Shown piece by piece: positions 7,782 to 15,845 of a stretch of 64,000 nucleotides of DNA. This stretch comes from Synechococcales cyanobacterium C42_A2020_086 (GTDB taxonomy: Bacteria; Cyanobacteriota; Cyanobacteriia; Elainellales; Elainellaceae), in NCBI GenBank assembly GCA_015272325.1, contig JACYLU010000028.1, forward strand, positions 1-64,000, written 5' to 3'. The notes beneath the pieces are model-generated. The model was not told the origin of the DNA, did no database searches, and worked only from the letters and a program-made list of their open reading frames with translations. Every line of letters begins with the position of its first letter. The stretch's first letter is position 1. Made by a program: the position numbers and the translations under genes.

Positions 7782-8237
7782 ATGGCTGAAGGAGTCGAAG
7801 ATAGATCTGAAGAAACAGCTTGTCCCATCTCCCGAACTGCTGGAGAAACCGATCTTGCTATTCTGCTCTCCTCAATGCAGCCGATTCTGCAAGATGGCGA
7901 ATATGTGTTCTGTACCCTTCCTGAAGGCTCGTTGCGCGATCTTCCCCACACCCTCGATCCGATTGGGCTATTTCGAGAAACCGAAGGACTCACTCTGATT
8001 CTCTCTCGTCAGCAGGCCGAAGCCGCTAATCTGGACTACACCTCAGTTCATCGCCTGATTACCCTCTCGATTCACTCTAGCTTAGAAGCGGTGGGTTTTC
8101 TCGCCGCCGTTACCCATCAACTCGCCGCTCACCAGATTAGCGTTAATCCGGTGTCTGCCTACTATCACGATCATTTGTTTGTTCCTGCTGCTCGCGCCGA
8201 TCAGGTAATGGAGCTACTGATGAGCTGGAGGCGGTAA
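7782..8237 (+). CDS. ACT-domain protein (COG3602/DUF2241 type)
   Basis: A 151-residue protein with GETDLAILLSSMQPIL, GEYVFCTLPEG, LEPIG-like LDPIGLFRETEGLTLIL, then HSSLEAVGFLAAVTHQLA and NPVSAYYHDHLFVPAARAD. These are the hallmarks of the two-ACT COG3602 family. ACT domains usually sense amino acids. A strong AGAGGAGG ribosome-binding site (7765-7772) fixes the ATG at 7782. It sits between the radical-SAM and acetyltransferase genes, a place where I know of no standard Nit1C member, so it may be a recruited regulatory subunit. Confidence 0.85.
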   Translation: MAEGVEDRSEETACPISRTAGETDLAILLSSMQPILQDGEYVFCTLPEGSLRDLPHTLDPIGLFRETEGLTLILSRQQAEAANLDYTSVHRLITLSIHSSLEAVGFLAAVTHQLAAHQISVNPVSAYYHDHLFVPAARADQVMELLMSWRR

Positions 8238-8269
8238 TTCATTTATTTTTCAGTTTCTTCTAATCATCT

Positions 8270-8812
8270 ATGTCTCAATCATCCTACCTATTCAAACTAG
8301 CAATCACCCCCGAGGAACGAGAGGCCTATTTTCAGCTTCGTCGCGCTATTTTCGTCGAGGAGCAGCAGCTCTTCTCCACCCATGACTTGGACGAGTTCGA
8401 TGAAATTGCCTATCCAATTATCGCCGTGGGGCGGGGTGCGGTGGTGGGCGTAGTGCGGATTTACCAGGTGGAGCCGGGCGTTTGGTATGGCGGCCGGTTG
8501 GGCACCCATCCCGAGCACCGCCGGGGCTGGCAGATTGGTAAGGGGCTGATCTACAAAGCCGTGACGACGGCCCACGCCTGGGGCTGTCATCAGTTTTTGG
8601 CGACCGTGCAGCAGCAGAATGTCCGCTTCTTTCAGCGCCTGCACTGGCAGTCCTTGGAGGAGTTAACGATTCGCGGCTGTCCCCACCATCTGATGCAGGC
8701 AGATTTGGACTATTATCCCCCGGTTGGGCCGTCGGTTCTGGAATCCGCTGGCGTGGCCCATCCTGCTACTGATCGCGTTGCGGCATTCCAAGCGGCTAAG
8801 TCTGTGATTTAA
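8270..8812 (+). CDS. GNAT N-acyltransferase, MSMEG_0567 N-terminal/Sll0786 family
   Basis: GCN5-related acetyltransferase fold: FQLRRAIFVEEQQLF at the N-terminus, a beta-strand VVGVVRIYQV, the acyl-CoA-binding motif RLGTHPEHRRGWQIGKGLI (R-x-x-G-x-G/A-like), and a C-terminal FLATVQQQNVRFFQRL helix-strand. At 180 residues it matches the stand-alone cyanobacterial form; in mycobacteria it is fused to the AIR-synthase-like domain encoded here by the next gene. The acceptor substrate is unknown. Confidence 0.88.
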   Translation: MSQSSYLFKLAITPEEREAYFQLRRAIFVEEQQLFSTHDLDEFDEIAYPIIAVGRGAVVGVVRIYQVEPGVWYGGRLGTHPEHRRGWQIGKGLIYKAVTTAHAWGCHQFLATVQQQNVRFFQRLHWQSLEELTIRGCPHHLMQADLDYYPPVGPSVLESAGVAHPATDRVAAFQAAKSVI

Positions 8813-8852
8813 TTGGCATCTAACCTGTCATCTCAGTCATCTCACAGACACC

Positions 8853-9809
8853 GTGCTACACCACCTCGCCGAGCACCTGCACCAGGCAACCGGCATTCTC
8901 TACAAGCAGGATATCCAGGCCATCTCCCGCCACTATCCGGTATCCAACGTACTCGTGGGCGACGATTGCGCAGCCATTCCCGATGGCGAGGGCTATTTGC
9001 TGCTGGCAGCCGAGGGCATGTCGCCGGCTCTGGTGGAGCACGAACCTTGGTTTGCCGGCTGGTGCGCCGTTATGGTGAATCTCAGCGATATTGCCGCAAT
9101 GGGAGGTCGCCCGATTGCCCTTGTTGACACGATCTGGAGCGGCTCTAGCGAGATGACGCAACCGCTGTGGCAGGGCATGCAGGCGGCAGCTCAAGCCTAC
9201 GGTGTGGCAATTGTTGGCGGTCATACCAATCACCATAGCCCCTACAACGCCCTGTCAGTGGCGATTTTGGGACGAGCAACGCGGCTAATTTCCAGTTTTG
9301 CCGCCCGACCCGGCGATACGCTGCTGATGGCGGTTGATCTCAACGGCGCTCTCTATCGCCAATATTCTTTCTGGAATGCGGCAACCGAGGCAGACCCCCA
9401 ACGACTCCGGCAAACCGTCCAGATTTTGCCTACCCTGGCGGATGCTGGTCTCTGCGATGCCGGCAAAGACATCAGCATGGGCGGCATTGTCGGTACGCTG
9501 CTGATGCTGCTGGAAACCTCGGGTTGTGGAGCCGTGCTGAACCTGCCCCAGATTCCCCGTCCCGACTCGGTGCCGCTCGAGCGTTGGCTGCTTTGCTTCC
9601 CCAGCTTTGGGTTTTTGCTTAGCGTCCGCCCCTCGCAGGTGGCCGTCGTACAGGCGCACTTCCAGCAACAGCAGATTGCCTGCGCCGCCATCGGGCAGAT
9701 CACCAACTCACAGCAGCTCTGGCTACAGGACGACACAGATAGGTTGCTGTTTTGGGATCTGGCACAAACGCCACTCACCGGCTTCACGGCACCGGAGGCT
9801 GCCCCATGA
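8853..9809 (+). CDS. AIR synthase-like ATP-dependent protein, Sll0787 family
   Basis: PurM/ThiL/SelD-superfamily protein: VLVGDDCAAIPDGEGYLLL carries the acidic metal-binding motif, followed by VNLSDIAAMGGRPIA and VGGHTNH, then the C-terminal DISMGGIVGTLLMLLE glycine motif. These enzymes phosphorylate or cyclise substrates with ATP. The start codon is GTG; no better ATG exists nearby. The stop overlaps the next ATG by four bases (ATGA), so translation is coupled. The homologous domain is fused to the GNAT in MSMEG_0567, supporting sequential action of the two. Confidence 0.88.
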   Translation: MLHHLAEHLHQATGILYKQDIQAISRHYPVSNVLVGDDCAAIPDGEGYLLLAAEGMSPALVEHEPWFAGWCAVMVNLSDIAAMGGRPIALVDTIWSGSSEMTQPLWQGMQAAAQAYGVAIVGGHTNHHSPYNALSVAILGRATRLISSFAARPGDTLLMAVDLNGALYRQYSFWNAATEADPQRLRQTVQILPTLADAGLCDAGKDISMGGIVGTLLMLLETSGCGAVLNLPQIPRPDSVPLERWLLCFPSFGFLLSVRPSQVAVVQAHFQQQQIACAAIGQITNSQQLWLQDDTDRLLFWDLAQTPLTGFTAPEAAP

Positions 9810-10966
9810 ACCGCTCCACGCACCCCCTGCGAATTGCCCTGTTCACCTATTCCACCAAGCCACGTGGCAGTGTCATCCACACGCTGGAGTTAGCAGAGGC
9901 ACTGCAGGATTTGGGCCATGACGTTACTGTGTATGCCCTCGACAAAGACGGTCGCGGTTTCGATCGCCGCCTCCGTTGCCGCTATTACCCGGTTCCGGCG
10001 CAGCCTGCCCCCGCCGATCTAGACCGGCTGATTCAGCAGCGCATTCAGGAATGGGTCGATGAGTTGGGCAACGGGCATTTCCACCGCCAGCCCTACGACT
10101 GCTACCATGCCCAGGATTGCCTCAGCGCCAACGCCTTAGCAATTTTGCGGCAGCAGCAGCACATTCCCCAGTTTGTGCGGACAGTGCACCACATCGATGA
10201 GTTCACCAGCTCCTACTTGCAGCAGTGTCAGGACCGCTCGATTCGCGAGGCGGATCTCTGTCTCTGCGTCAGCCAACACTGGCAGCACGAGCTACAGCGG
10301 CAGTACGGCATCCACGCCCCTCGGGTGACAAACGGCGTACGCCTCAGTCGCTTTGCGCAGCCCTCTGCTTCGGCCCAGGCACGGCTACAGAAACAATATG
10401 GCATAAGCGGCTCCCCGATCTTCCTGACCGTAGGCGGCATCGAACCTCGCAAAAATTCCATCCGGCTGCTGCACGCCTTTGCCCAAGTGCGGCTCCATTA
10501 TCCAACTGCGCAGCTCGTGATTGCCGGCGGCGCTACCCTGTTCGATTACCACGCCTACCGCGAGCAGTTTCAGACCGCCGTGCGGGATCTCAGACTGGAG
10601 CCATCGCTGATTCTGCCGGGAGTAGTCTCCGATGCTGATCTGCCGACTCTTTATCACCTAGCCGATGCCTTTGTGTTTCCCTCACTGAAAGAAGGCTGGG
10701 GCTTGGTGGTGCTGGAAGCCATCGCTGCGGGACTGCCGGTAATCGCCTCGGATCAGCCGCCCTTCACGGAATTTCTCACATCCCAGCAGGCACTCCTCGT
10801 CGATCCAGAATCCGTTGCCGCCATCGCCGCTGCCATGCAGCAGATCCTCGACCCCGATATTGCGGCCAGCCTGCGACATCACGCCCAGCCCCTCTGCGAG
10901 CAATTTTCCTGGGAAAAGTCTGCCACAATGCATGTAGACCACTATCGCCAACTTTTGCACTCTTGA
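9806..10966 (+). CDS. Glycosyltransferase, MSMEG_0565 family
   Basis: GT-B fold, GT4-like glycosyltransferase of ~386 residues. The N-terminus has IALFTYSTKPRGSVIHTLEL; the C-terminal nucleotide-sugar domain has FLTVGGIEPRKNS and the E-x7-E motif in FPSLKEGWGLVVLEAIAAG. The ATG at 9806 overlaps the preceding stop by four bases; the frame is open further upstream but that part lies inside the AIR-synthase gene. Its presence implies that the Nit1C pathway builds or decorates a glycosylated product, but donor and acceptor are unknown. Confidence 0.88.
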   Translation: MNRSTHPLRIALFTYSTKPRGSVIHTLELAEALQDLGHDVTVYALDKDGRGFDRRLRCRYYPVPAQPAPADLDRLIQQRIQEWVDELGNGHFHRQPYDCYHAQDCLSANALAILRQQQHIPQFVRTVHHIDEFTSSYLQQCQDRSIREADLCLCVSQHWQHELQRQYGIHAPRVTNGVRLSRFAQPSASAQARLQKQYGISGSPIFLTVGGIEPRKNSIRLLHAFAQVRLHYPTAQLVIAGGATLFDYHAYREQFQTAVRDLRLEPSLILPGVVSDADLPTLYHLADAFVFPSLKEGWGLVVLEAIAAGLPVIASDQPPFTEFLTSQQALLVDPESVAAIAAAMQQILDPDIAASLRHHAQPLCEQFSWEKSATMHVDHYRQLLHS

Positions 10967-10982
10967 ACTGAACCTTTGAACC

Positions 10983-11270
10983 ATGCCTGAAATGCGCTTT
11001 CGGATTCGCTGGTGCGACGGTACTGAAGAACTGTGCTACTCGCCGTCTCTTGTTGTCAAAAAATACTTTGAGCTACATCACACCTATGACCTAGAGGACT
11101 TCGTGCAGCGGGCCCGCACCGCCCTGCAAATTGCCAGCGACCGCGTGCAGGCTAAATATGGCTACCCCTGCGGCTTGGCATTGGGTCAGCTCCAGCAGAT
11201 CGAAGAGCGAGCCGCCCAGTATCGGGCGGTGCCAAACGCCCAGGTGGAAGTGTTGCAGTTTATTGAGTAG
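10983..11270 (+). CDS. MSMEG_0570 family nitrogen-starvation response protein
   Basis: A 95-residue protein starting MPEMRFRIRWCDGTEELCYSP, with SLVVKKYFELHHTYDLEDF and a C-terminal YPCGLALGQLQQIEERA helix, matching the MSMEG_0570 family of Nit1C clusters. It follows the glycosyltransferase by 16 bases and is the last gene of the cluster. Only minus-strand genes follow, so the operon ends here. The biochemical role is unknown. Confidence 0.88.
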   Translation: MPEMRFRIRWCDGTEELCYSPSLVVKKYFELHHTYDLEDFVQRARTALQIASDRVQAKYGYPCGLALGQLQQIEERAAQYRAVPNAQVEVLQFIE

Positions 11271-11293
11271 CAGATGCGGTTACACATTTTTTC

Positions 11294-11608
11294 CTAGTCT
11301 CTACAAGTTACCCATGTAATGCGATCGCAAAACTCATCATCACAAACTTGCCCCCCATTAATCACTCTAGTGACCTGATTGTCCTCCTCCCAATCAAAGT
11401 CAATGGCAGATCGATACCCTCTTGCTCGACAGTAGGCATGAGCCGCAGGCCAGCCACAATTGGCTGCCCATTCTCTGCAATAGTCCAGATGATATCCGCC
11501 AACAGTTGGATTTCTAAATGTGCGCTCACGGGCGTCAGCGGGCATCTGGAGAAGCATTGAGCTTGCAAAAAGCATCGAGAGCATCGAAAGAAATGGCAGG
11601 CGTTTCAT
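11294..11608 (-). CDS. Small secreted cysteine-rich protein
   Basis: A 104-residue protein with a clear signal peptide (MKRLPFLSMLSMLFASSML, cleavage likely after the ADA at ~26). The mature part has regularly placed aromatic and Cys residues: LDYCREWAANCGWPAAHAYC, then ARGY, and VINGGQVCDDEFCDRITWVTC. Six cysteines suggest disulfide bonding outside the cytoplasm. I recall similar unnamed proteins in cyanobacteria and plants but no function. It converges with the Nit1C cluster. Confidence 0.72.
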   Translation of the reverse strand: MKRLPFLSMLSMLFASSMLLQMPADARERTFRNPTVGGYHLDYCREWAANCGWPAAHAYCRARGYRSAIDFDWEEDNQVTRVINGGQVCDDEFCDRITWVTCRD

Positions 11609-11701
11609 TGAATTTCTCCTGAGTTCGTGTTGAGTATGTTGAAATTGCTGAGGCGGATTGACTTCAAATTCGTATTGAACTGGAAACCAGAGTGGAATGT
11701 A

Positions 11702-14578
11702 TCAAACTGTCACACCTATATCAGAATGGGTAAGCGCTAGATTAGGTGAGAGCGTAGCGAATTGAACTTGTGCTGCACTGCCATTCCCATCGACATCAAA
11801 GAATAAAGCGCCTGTTGCTGGGTCATAGATGATCCGGTGATCAGCGGTGGATGCAGCATTGCCAACTGCGAATAACGCTTCCGCCAGTGCACCGCCGGTC
11901 AGGGTTGGATCAAATCCTCTCGCAGAAATCAGAATCGTGTCTCCTTGGGCTTGGGTAAAATCTGTCACTGTACTGGTGCCGACTATGGGGCTTGAAAAAC
12001 CAAATGCATCAGCCCCCTCTCCTCCGGTAAATCGGTCATTTCCACCATTTCCATACAGACGGTTATTACCGCTATTTCCAATCAGCACATCATCGAATGA
12101 GGTTCCTATGACTGCTTCAATGTTGAGGATGATTTCCGTAACGGTTTCACCTGCTTCATTGATATAGGTGATGATGCCAGTCGTCAAGTCGGCAGCTATA
12201 GCCGCATCTTCTTCTGACAGATTGACAGTATCGAATCCGCTGCCGCCATCTAGATAGTCAATTCCTGCACCACCAATCAGATAATCATTGCCATTTCCAC
12301 CTTGAAGTCTATCGTCGCCTGCCTGACCATCGAATCGGTTATGATCTGCATTGCCAATTAGTTCATCGGCAAATGGCGTACTTGATATGCTTTCAATGTT
12401 GCGAATAGTTTCAGTAATCGCTTTGTTGGCAGCATCGGCGTAGGTAATGCGACCCGTGTTTAAGTCTGCCTTGACTCCGGCTTTGCTATCTCCTAGCAAC
12501 ACTACATCATAGCCATCTCCACCATCCAGATCATCAACTCCATCGCCGCCAGTTAACCAATCATCTCCAGCACCACCGCTCAATCGATCGTCCCCAGACT
12601 CACCTGCCAGCCGATTGTCACCCTCATCTCCTAGGAGTTGATCTCTCAGCGCAGTACCTCGGACCCGTTCAATACTGAGAATCGTTTCTTTGACTTCGCT
12701 GCCATTCTGGATGTAGACCACATAGTCTTGGTTGAGATCGACAACAACATCTACTGGAAAACCTGGAACAGCATCCGTACCAATATCACTCAGCACCACC
12801 ATATCGCTGCCTTCACCGCCATCCAATTGGTCGATCCCATCACCTCCTGCTAGCTCATCATCACCCGCGCCACCTTTGAGCGTGTCATTTCCTGCTCGTC
12901 CTATCAAATAATTGGGTTTGTCGTCCCCAACCAGAGTATCGTTCAATGCCGTTCCAGCAATCCCTTCAATATTGAGAATCCTCTCGGTAATCTCTTTTCC
13001 TGCCTCGCCAGCATACATCACTATCCCAGCTTTCAGATCCACTGCTGCTGCGGTTTCTAAATCATTCAAAGTTACTGAGTCAATGCCCTCACCGCCGTCT
13101 ATAGAGTCAATGCCTGCACCCCCATCTAGGGTGTCGTTTCCGGCTCCACCAGTGAGCACATCATCACCCGAATTGCCCCTGAGACGATCGTTGCCATCGC
13201 CACCATCGAGCTGATTGTTTGCTGCATTGCCAATGAGCACATCATTATTTCGTGTTCCTACGACATTCTCAATATTGAGCAGTTCCTCCGTGACCACATT
13301 GTTAGCTGCATCAAGGTAGGTTAGTGTGCCTGTGCGAAGATCAGCCGTTGCGCTAATTTCATTAGCCGGTATATGGATTGTGTCAATGCCTGCACCACCA
13401 TCCAAGATATCTATACCGCTATCTCCTAGCAACAAATCATTGCCATTACCACCGATGAGATGATCGTCTCCTTCTAAGCCGCTTAATTGATTGTCAGCAT
13501 CACTTCCTAGAATCCTATTATCTGCACGATTACCTATACCAATAACCGCTTCAGGAACGATAAGGGATAAGTTTTCTAAATTTTCACCAAGCGTATAGTT
13601 TATAGTAGAATTAATTGTGTCAATGCCTTGATCAAAATATTCCACTACAATGTCTTCGACGTGATCCACTTCGTAACTGTCATCTCCTGCTCCTCCAAAC
13701 ATGGAGTCTATGCCTTCACCACCATTAAGATAATCATTACCGCCATCACCATTGAGCAGGTCCTGCCCCATAAGACCAATCAATCGATTACTCGCCTCAT
13801 TTCCTATTAATGCATTGTCGAAGCTGTTGCCAATGCCATCGATTGCCTCAGTGCCATATAGCAATAGCTTTGTCTGGCTTGAGTCTTCTAGGCTGCTGGT
13901 TATGTAGGATTGGCGTGTTGCTGGATCAAACTGGGCAGTGACCCGAATCCTATACTCGCTACGTTGGCCTTTAGCAAGAAACCAAACTGAATTATCCTCG
14001 GAGAATCGAGTTGATACCCAAGTCTGAACCTTATTCTCTGGATCAGAGGCACCTTCCCAGCGAAACTGAGGCTTGCCATCTGTCACCTGGATTGCCAAGT
14101 TCATGCTTGCAATTGTTTCTGCGCCCTCCTCGTTCAGTGCATCGGCAAGTTCAATAGAACCCTTGATTGCTCCCTCGATAGCTTGCACAATGGCTGTAGG
14201 ATCACGGGCAATAATACCTCGTACGCCATCAATAATTGCTTTTCCCAGCTTCCCCGAACCCTCCAGAAAATTAAACCAATTGATATCATCATCATCGCTC
14301 ACATTAATTGTGGCAGCGACTGTTTCATTGGCATCAAGATCGATTGTAGTTGACAGCACGTCAATGTCATATTTTACGTCACCTTTCCTAAGGCGAATGA
14401 AATCTTCGTAAACCGGCTTCTTTTCACGAGATGGCTCAGTATCGTTAGAACTAGCATAGATTGTTGTAAAAGAAACCTCATCGCCTTTATTCCTTCCAGT
14501 GTTTCTTGCAATTCTTCGTTCGGTGACATCTCGGACAATAATCTCGTCGATCTTGAGCGTAAATTGATACAGAGACAT
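11702..14578 (-). CDS. RTX-type calcium-binding repeat protein
   Basis: A 958-residue acidic protein. Residues ~1-215 form a unique N-terminal domain with no signal peptide. From ~230 onward there are repeated RTX nonapeptide blocks (GGxGxDxLx: DGGNDYLNG, GGAGNDTLDG, GGNGNDYLIG) interleaved with ~40-residue units reading ADLNTG-x-x-TYADAA-x-K-x-ITETIRNIE. The C-terminus (TDFTQAQGDTILIS, FDVDGNGSAAQVQFATL) is the usual type I secretion end of cyanobacterial RTX proteins. It is probably exported by an HlyBD-TolC system and folds on calcium outside the cell; no exporter is adjacent. Surface adhesion or S-layer roles are typical for the class. Confidence 0.85.
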   Translation of the reverse strand: MSLYQFTLKIDEIIVRDVTERRIARNTGRNKGDEVSFTTIYASSNDTEPSREKKPVYEDFIRLRKGDVKYDIDVLSTTIDLDANETVAATINVSDDDDINWFNFLEGSGKLGKAIIDGVRGIIARDPTAIVQAIEGAIKGSIELADALNEEGAETIASMNLAIQVTDGKPQFRWEGASDPENKVQTWVSTRFSEDNSVWFLAKGQRSEYRIRVTAQFDPATRQSYITSSLEDSSQTKLLLYGTEAIDGIGNSFDNALIGNEASNRLIGLMGQDLLNGDGGNDYLNGGEGIDSMFGGAGDDSYEVDHVEDIVVEYFDQGIDTINSTINYTLGENLENLSLIVPEAVIGIGNRADNRILGSDADNQLSGLEGDDHLIGGNGNDLLLGDSGIDILDGGAGIDTIHIPANEISATADLRTGTLTYLDAANNVVTEELLNIENVVGTRNNDVLIGNAANNQLDGGDGNDRLRGNSGDDVLTGGAGNDTLDGGAGIDSIDGGEGIDSVTLNDLETAAAVDLKAGIVMYAGEAGKEITERILNIEGIAGTALNDTLVGDDKPNYLIGRAGNDTLKGGAGDDELAGGDGIDQLDGGEGSDMVVLSDIGTDAVPGFPVDVVVDLNQDYVVYIQNGSEVKETILSIERVRGTALRDQLLGDEGDNRLAGESGDDRLSGGAGDDWLTGGDGVDDLDGGDGYDVVLLGDSKAGVKADLNTGRITYADAANKAITETIRNIESISSTPFADELIGNADHNRFDGQAGDDRLQGGNGNDYLIGGAGIDYLDGGSGFDTVNLSEEDAAIAADLTTGIITYINEAGETVTEIILNIEAVIGTSFDDVLIGNSGNNRLYGNGGNDRFTGGEGADAFGFSSPIVGTSTVTDFTQAQGDTILISARGFDPTLTGGALAEALFAVGNAASTADHRIIYDPATGALFFDVDGNGSAAQVQFATLSPNLALTHSDIGVTV

Positions 14579-14808
14579 AGCAATTTCCTGATAATTGGCA
14601 CAAAGGTTCGATGCACTTTATCCCAGTCTGCATTTCACCAAAATTATGCGTTCCTAGTCGCATCTTTGTCAGTGCTACAAAGCCGTTACTTCAGACAAGT
14701 TTGCTCTAACACCTAGCTGCAGAAAGTCGCGAAAAGCCGGTAAAAGTCGTATATTTCTGATAATCAGGTCAGTTTGCCAGTCTCAGGGTACACTTTGCCT
14801 TATCAGCG

Positions 14809-15837
14809 ATGGATATAGACGAACTCGTTAGAATTGCTGACGCGGTTGTTTCAACCCAATTGGGACGACCTTTGAACGACTGTGAGCGGCATGTCTTGCA
14901 AGAGTGCTGCAATGGGAAAAAATTTCAAGATATGGAGGGCTGGGCAGAAAAGACTTTAAAGGATACAGGAGCTCGCCTATGGAAATGTTTCGAGCAGGCA
15001 CTCGGTGGGCAGATCAGGGTGAGCAAATCTACCTTTCAATCCGCCCTGACTCGGCTTTCTCAAGATCCGCGCTACAGCGGTGTTGCACAACCCATCATTC
15101 CTATCATGCAGGCAGCGGGATTTTCTTCATCTCATCATCCGTTTGGCGATCGGGGTTGTATTACCGATCCATTGCGTTTTTTTGACCGCGAAGAGATCTT
15201 GCAACGAGTATTTGAAGGGCTGCGGCTTGGTTGTAGTCAGTCTCTTGTGGGCGAGACTCAAATAGGGAAGTCTTCCATTTTATCGATGATCTGTATCCAA
15301 GGGCCTCAGCAACTTCAGCTTCCTCAACAGTCCTTTGTTCTGTTGGATATGCAGTGCATTTACGATGAGAAAGATCTGTTCACTGCTCTCTGTGATGAGT
15401 TAGGGATTGATCCCCCTTGCCGGGGCTACGAGTTGCGGCGAAAATTGCGCAATCAGCACTACATTGTTTGTCTCGATGAAGTTGAGAAGATGACTCACCC
15501 CGAAAAATTTAGCGGTGATGAGCGCAGCGAATTGCGCGGTCTAGCGAGTCATCCGACGGCACCGTTTACTTTAGTGATTGCTAGCCGCTCACCCTTGCCA
15601 CAACTGTTTCCAGACTCACCTGAGAAAACATCGCCCCTAGCAGGCATCTGTCATCCTATTGATGTTGGGGCATTTTCGCCCACGGTCGCCAAGGCATTTA
15701 TAGAGCATCGTTTACGTGGGTCCCCTGTGACCTTCAGCGAAGAACAGATTAATGACTTACTCGATAGAAGCCAAGGTCACCCTGCCCGCCTGCAAGAATA
15801 TGCTGCCGAGCTTTACGATCGTCTTAGCGGACAGTAG
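14809..15837 (+). CDS. N-terminal HTH plus AAA/STAND ATPase
   Basis: A 342-residue protein. The first ~95 residues (MDIDELVRIADAVVSTQLGR to SKSTFQSALTRLSQ) resemble the helical N-terminal domain of vWA-MoxR-associated proteins. An AAA/STAND ATPase follows: P-loop VGETQIGKSSI (~146-156), Walker B-like IVCLDEVEKM, then sensor and winged-helix-like segments (FSPTVAKAFIEHRLRG, SQGHPARLQEYAAELYDRL). It lies 8 bases upstream of a second AAA protein, so they form an operon. STAND proteins with such heads commonly act as conflict or stress sensors; this is inference here. Confidence 0.75.
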   Translation: MDIDELVRIADAVVSTQLGRPLNDCERHVLQECCNGKKFQDMEGWAEKTLKDTGARLWKCFEQALGGQIRVSKSTFQSALTRLSQDPRYSGVAQPIIPIMQAAGFSSSHHPFGDRGCITDPLRFFDREEILQRVFEGLRLGCSQSLVGETQIGKSSILSMICIQGPQQLQLPQQSFVLLDMQCIYDEKDLFTALCDELGIDPPCRGYELRRKLRNQHYIVCLDEVEKMTHPEKFSGDERSELRGLASHPTAPFTLVIASRSPLPQLFPDSPEKTSPLAGICHPIDVGAFSPTVAKAFIEHRLRGSPVTFSEEQINDLLDRSQGHPARLQEYAAELYDRLSGQ

Positions 15838-15845
15838 AGGTTCTT

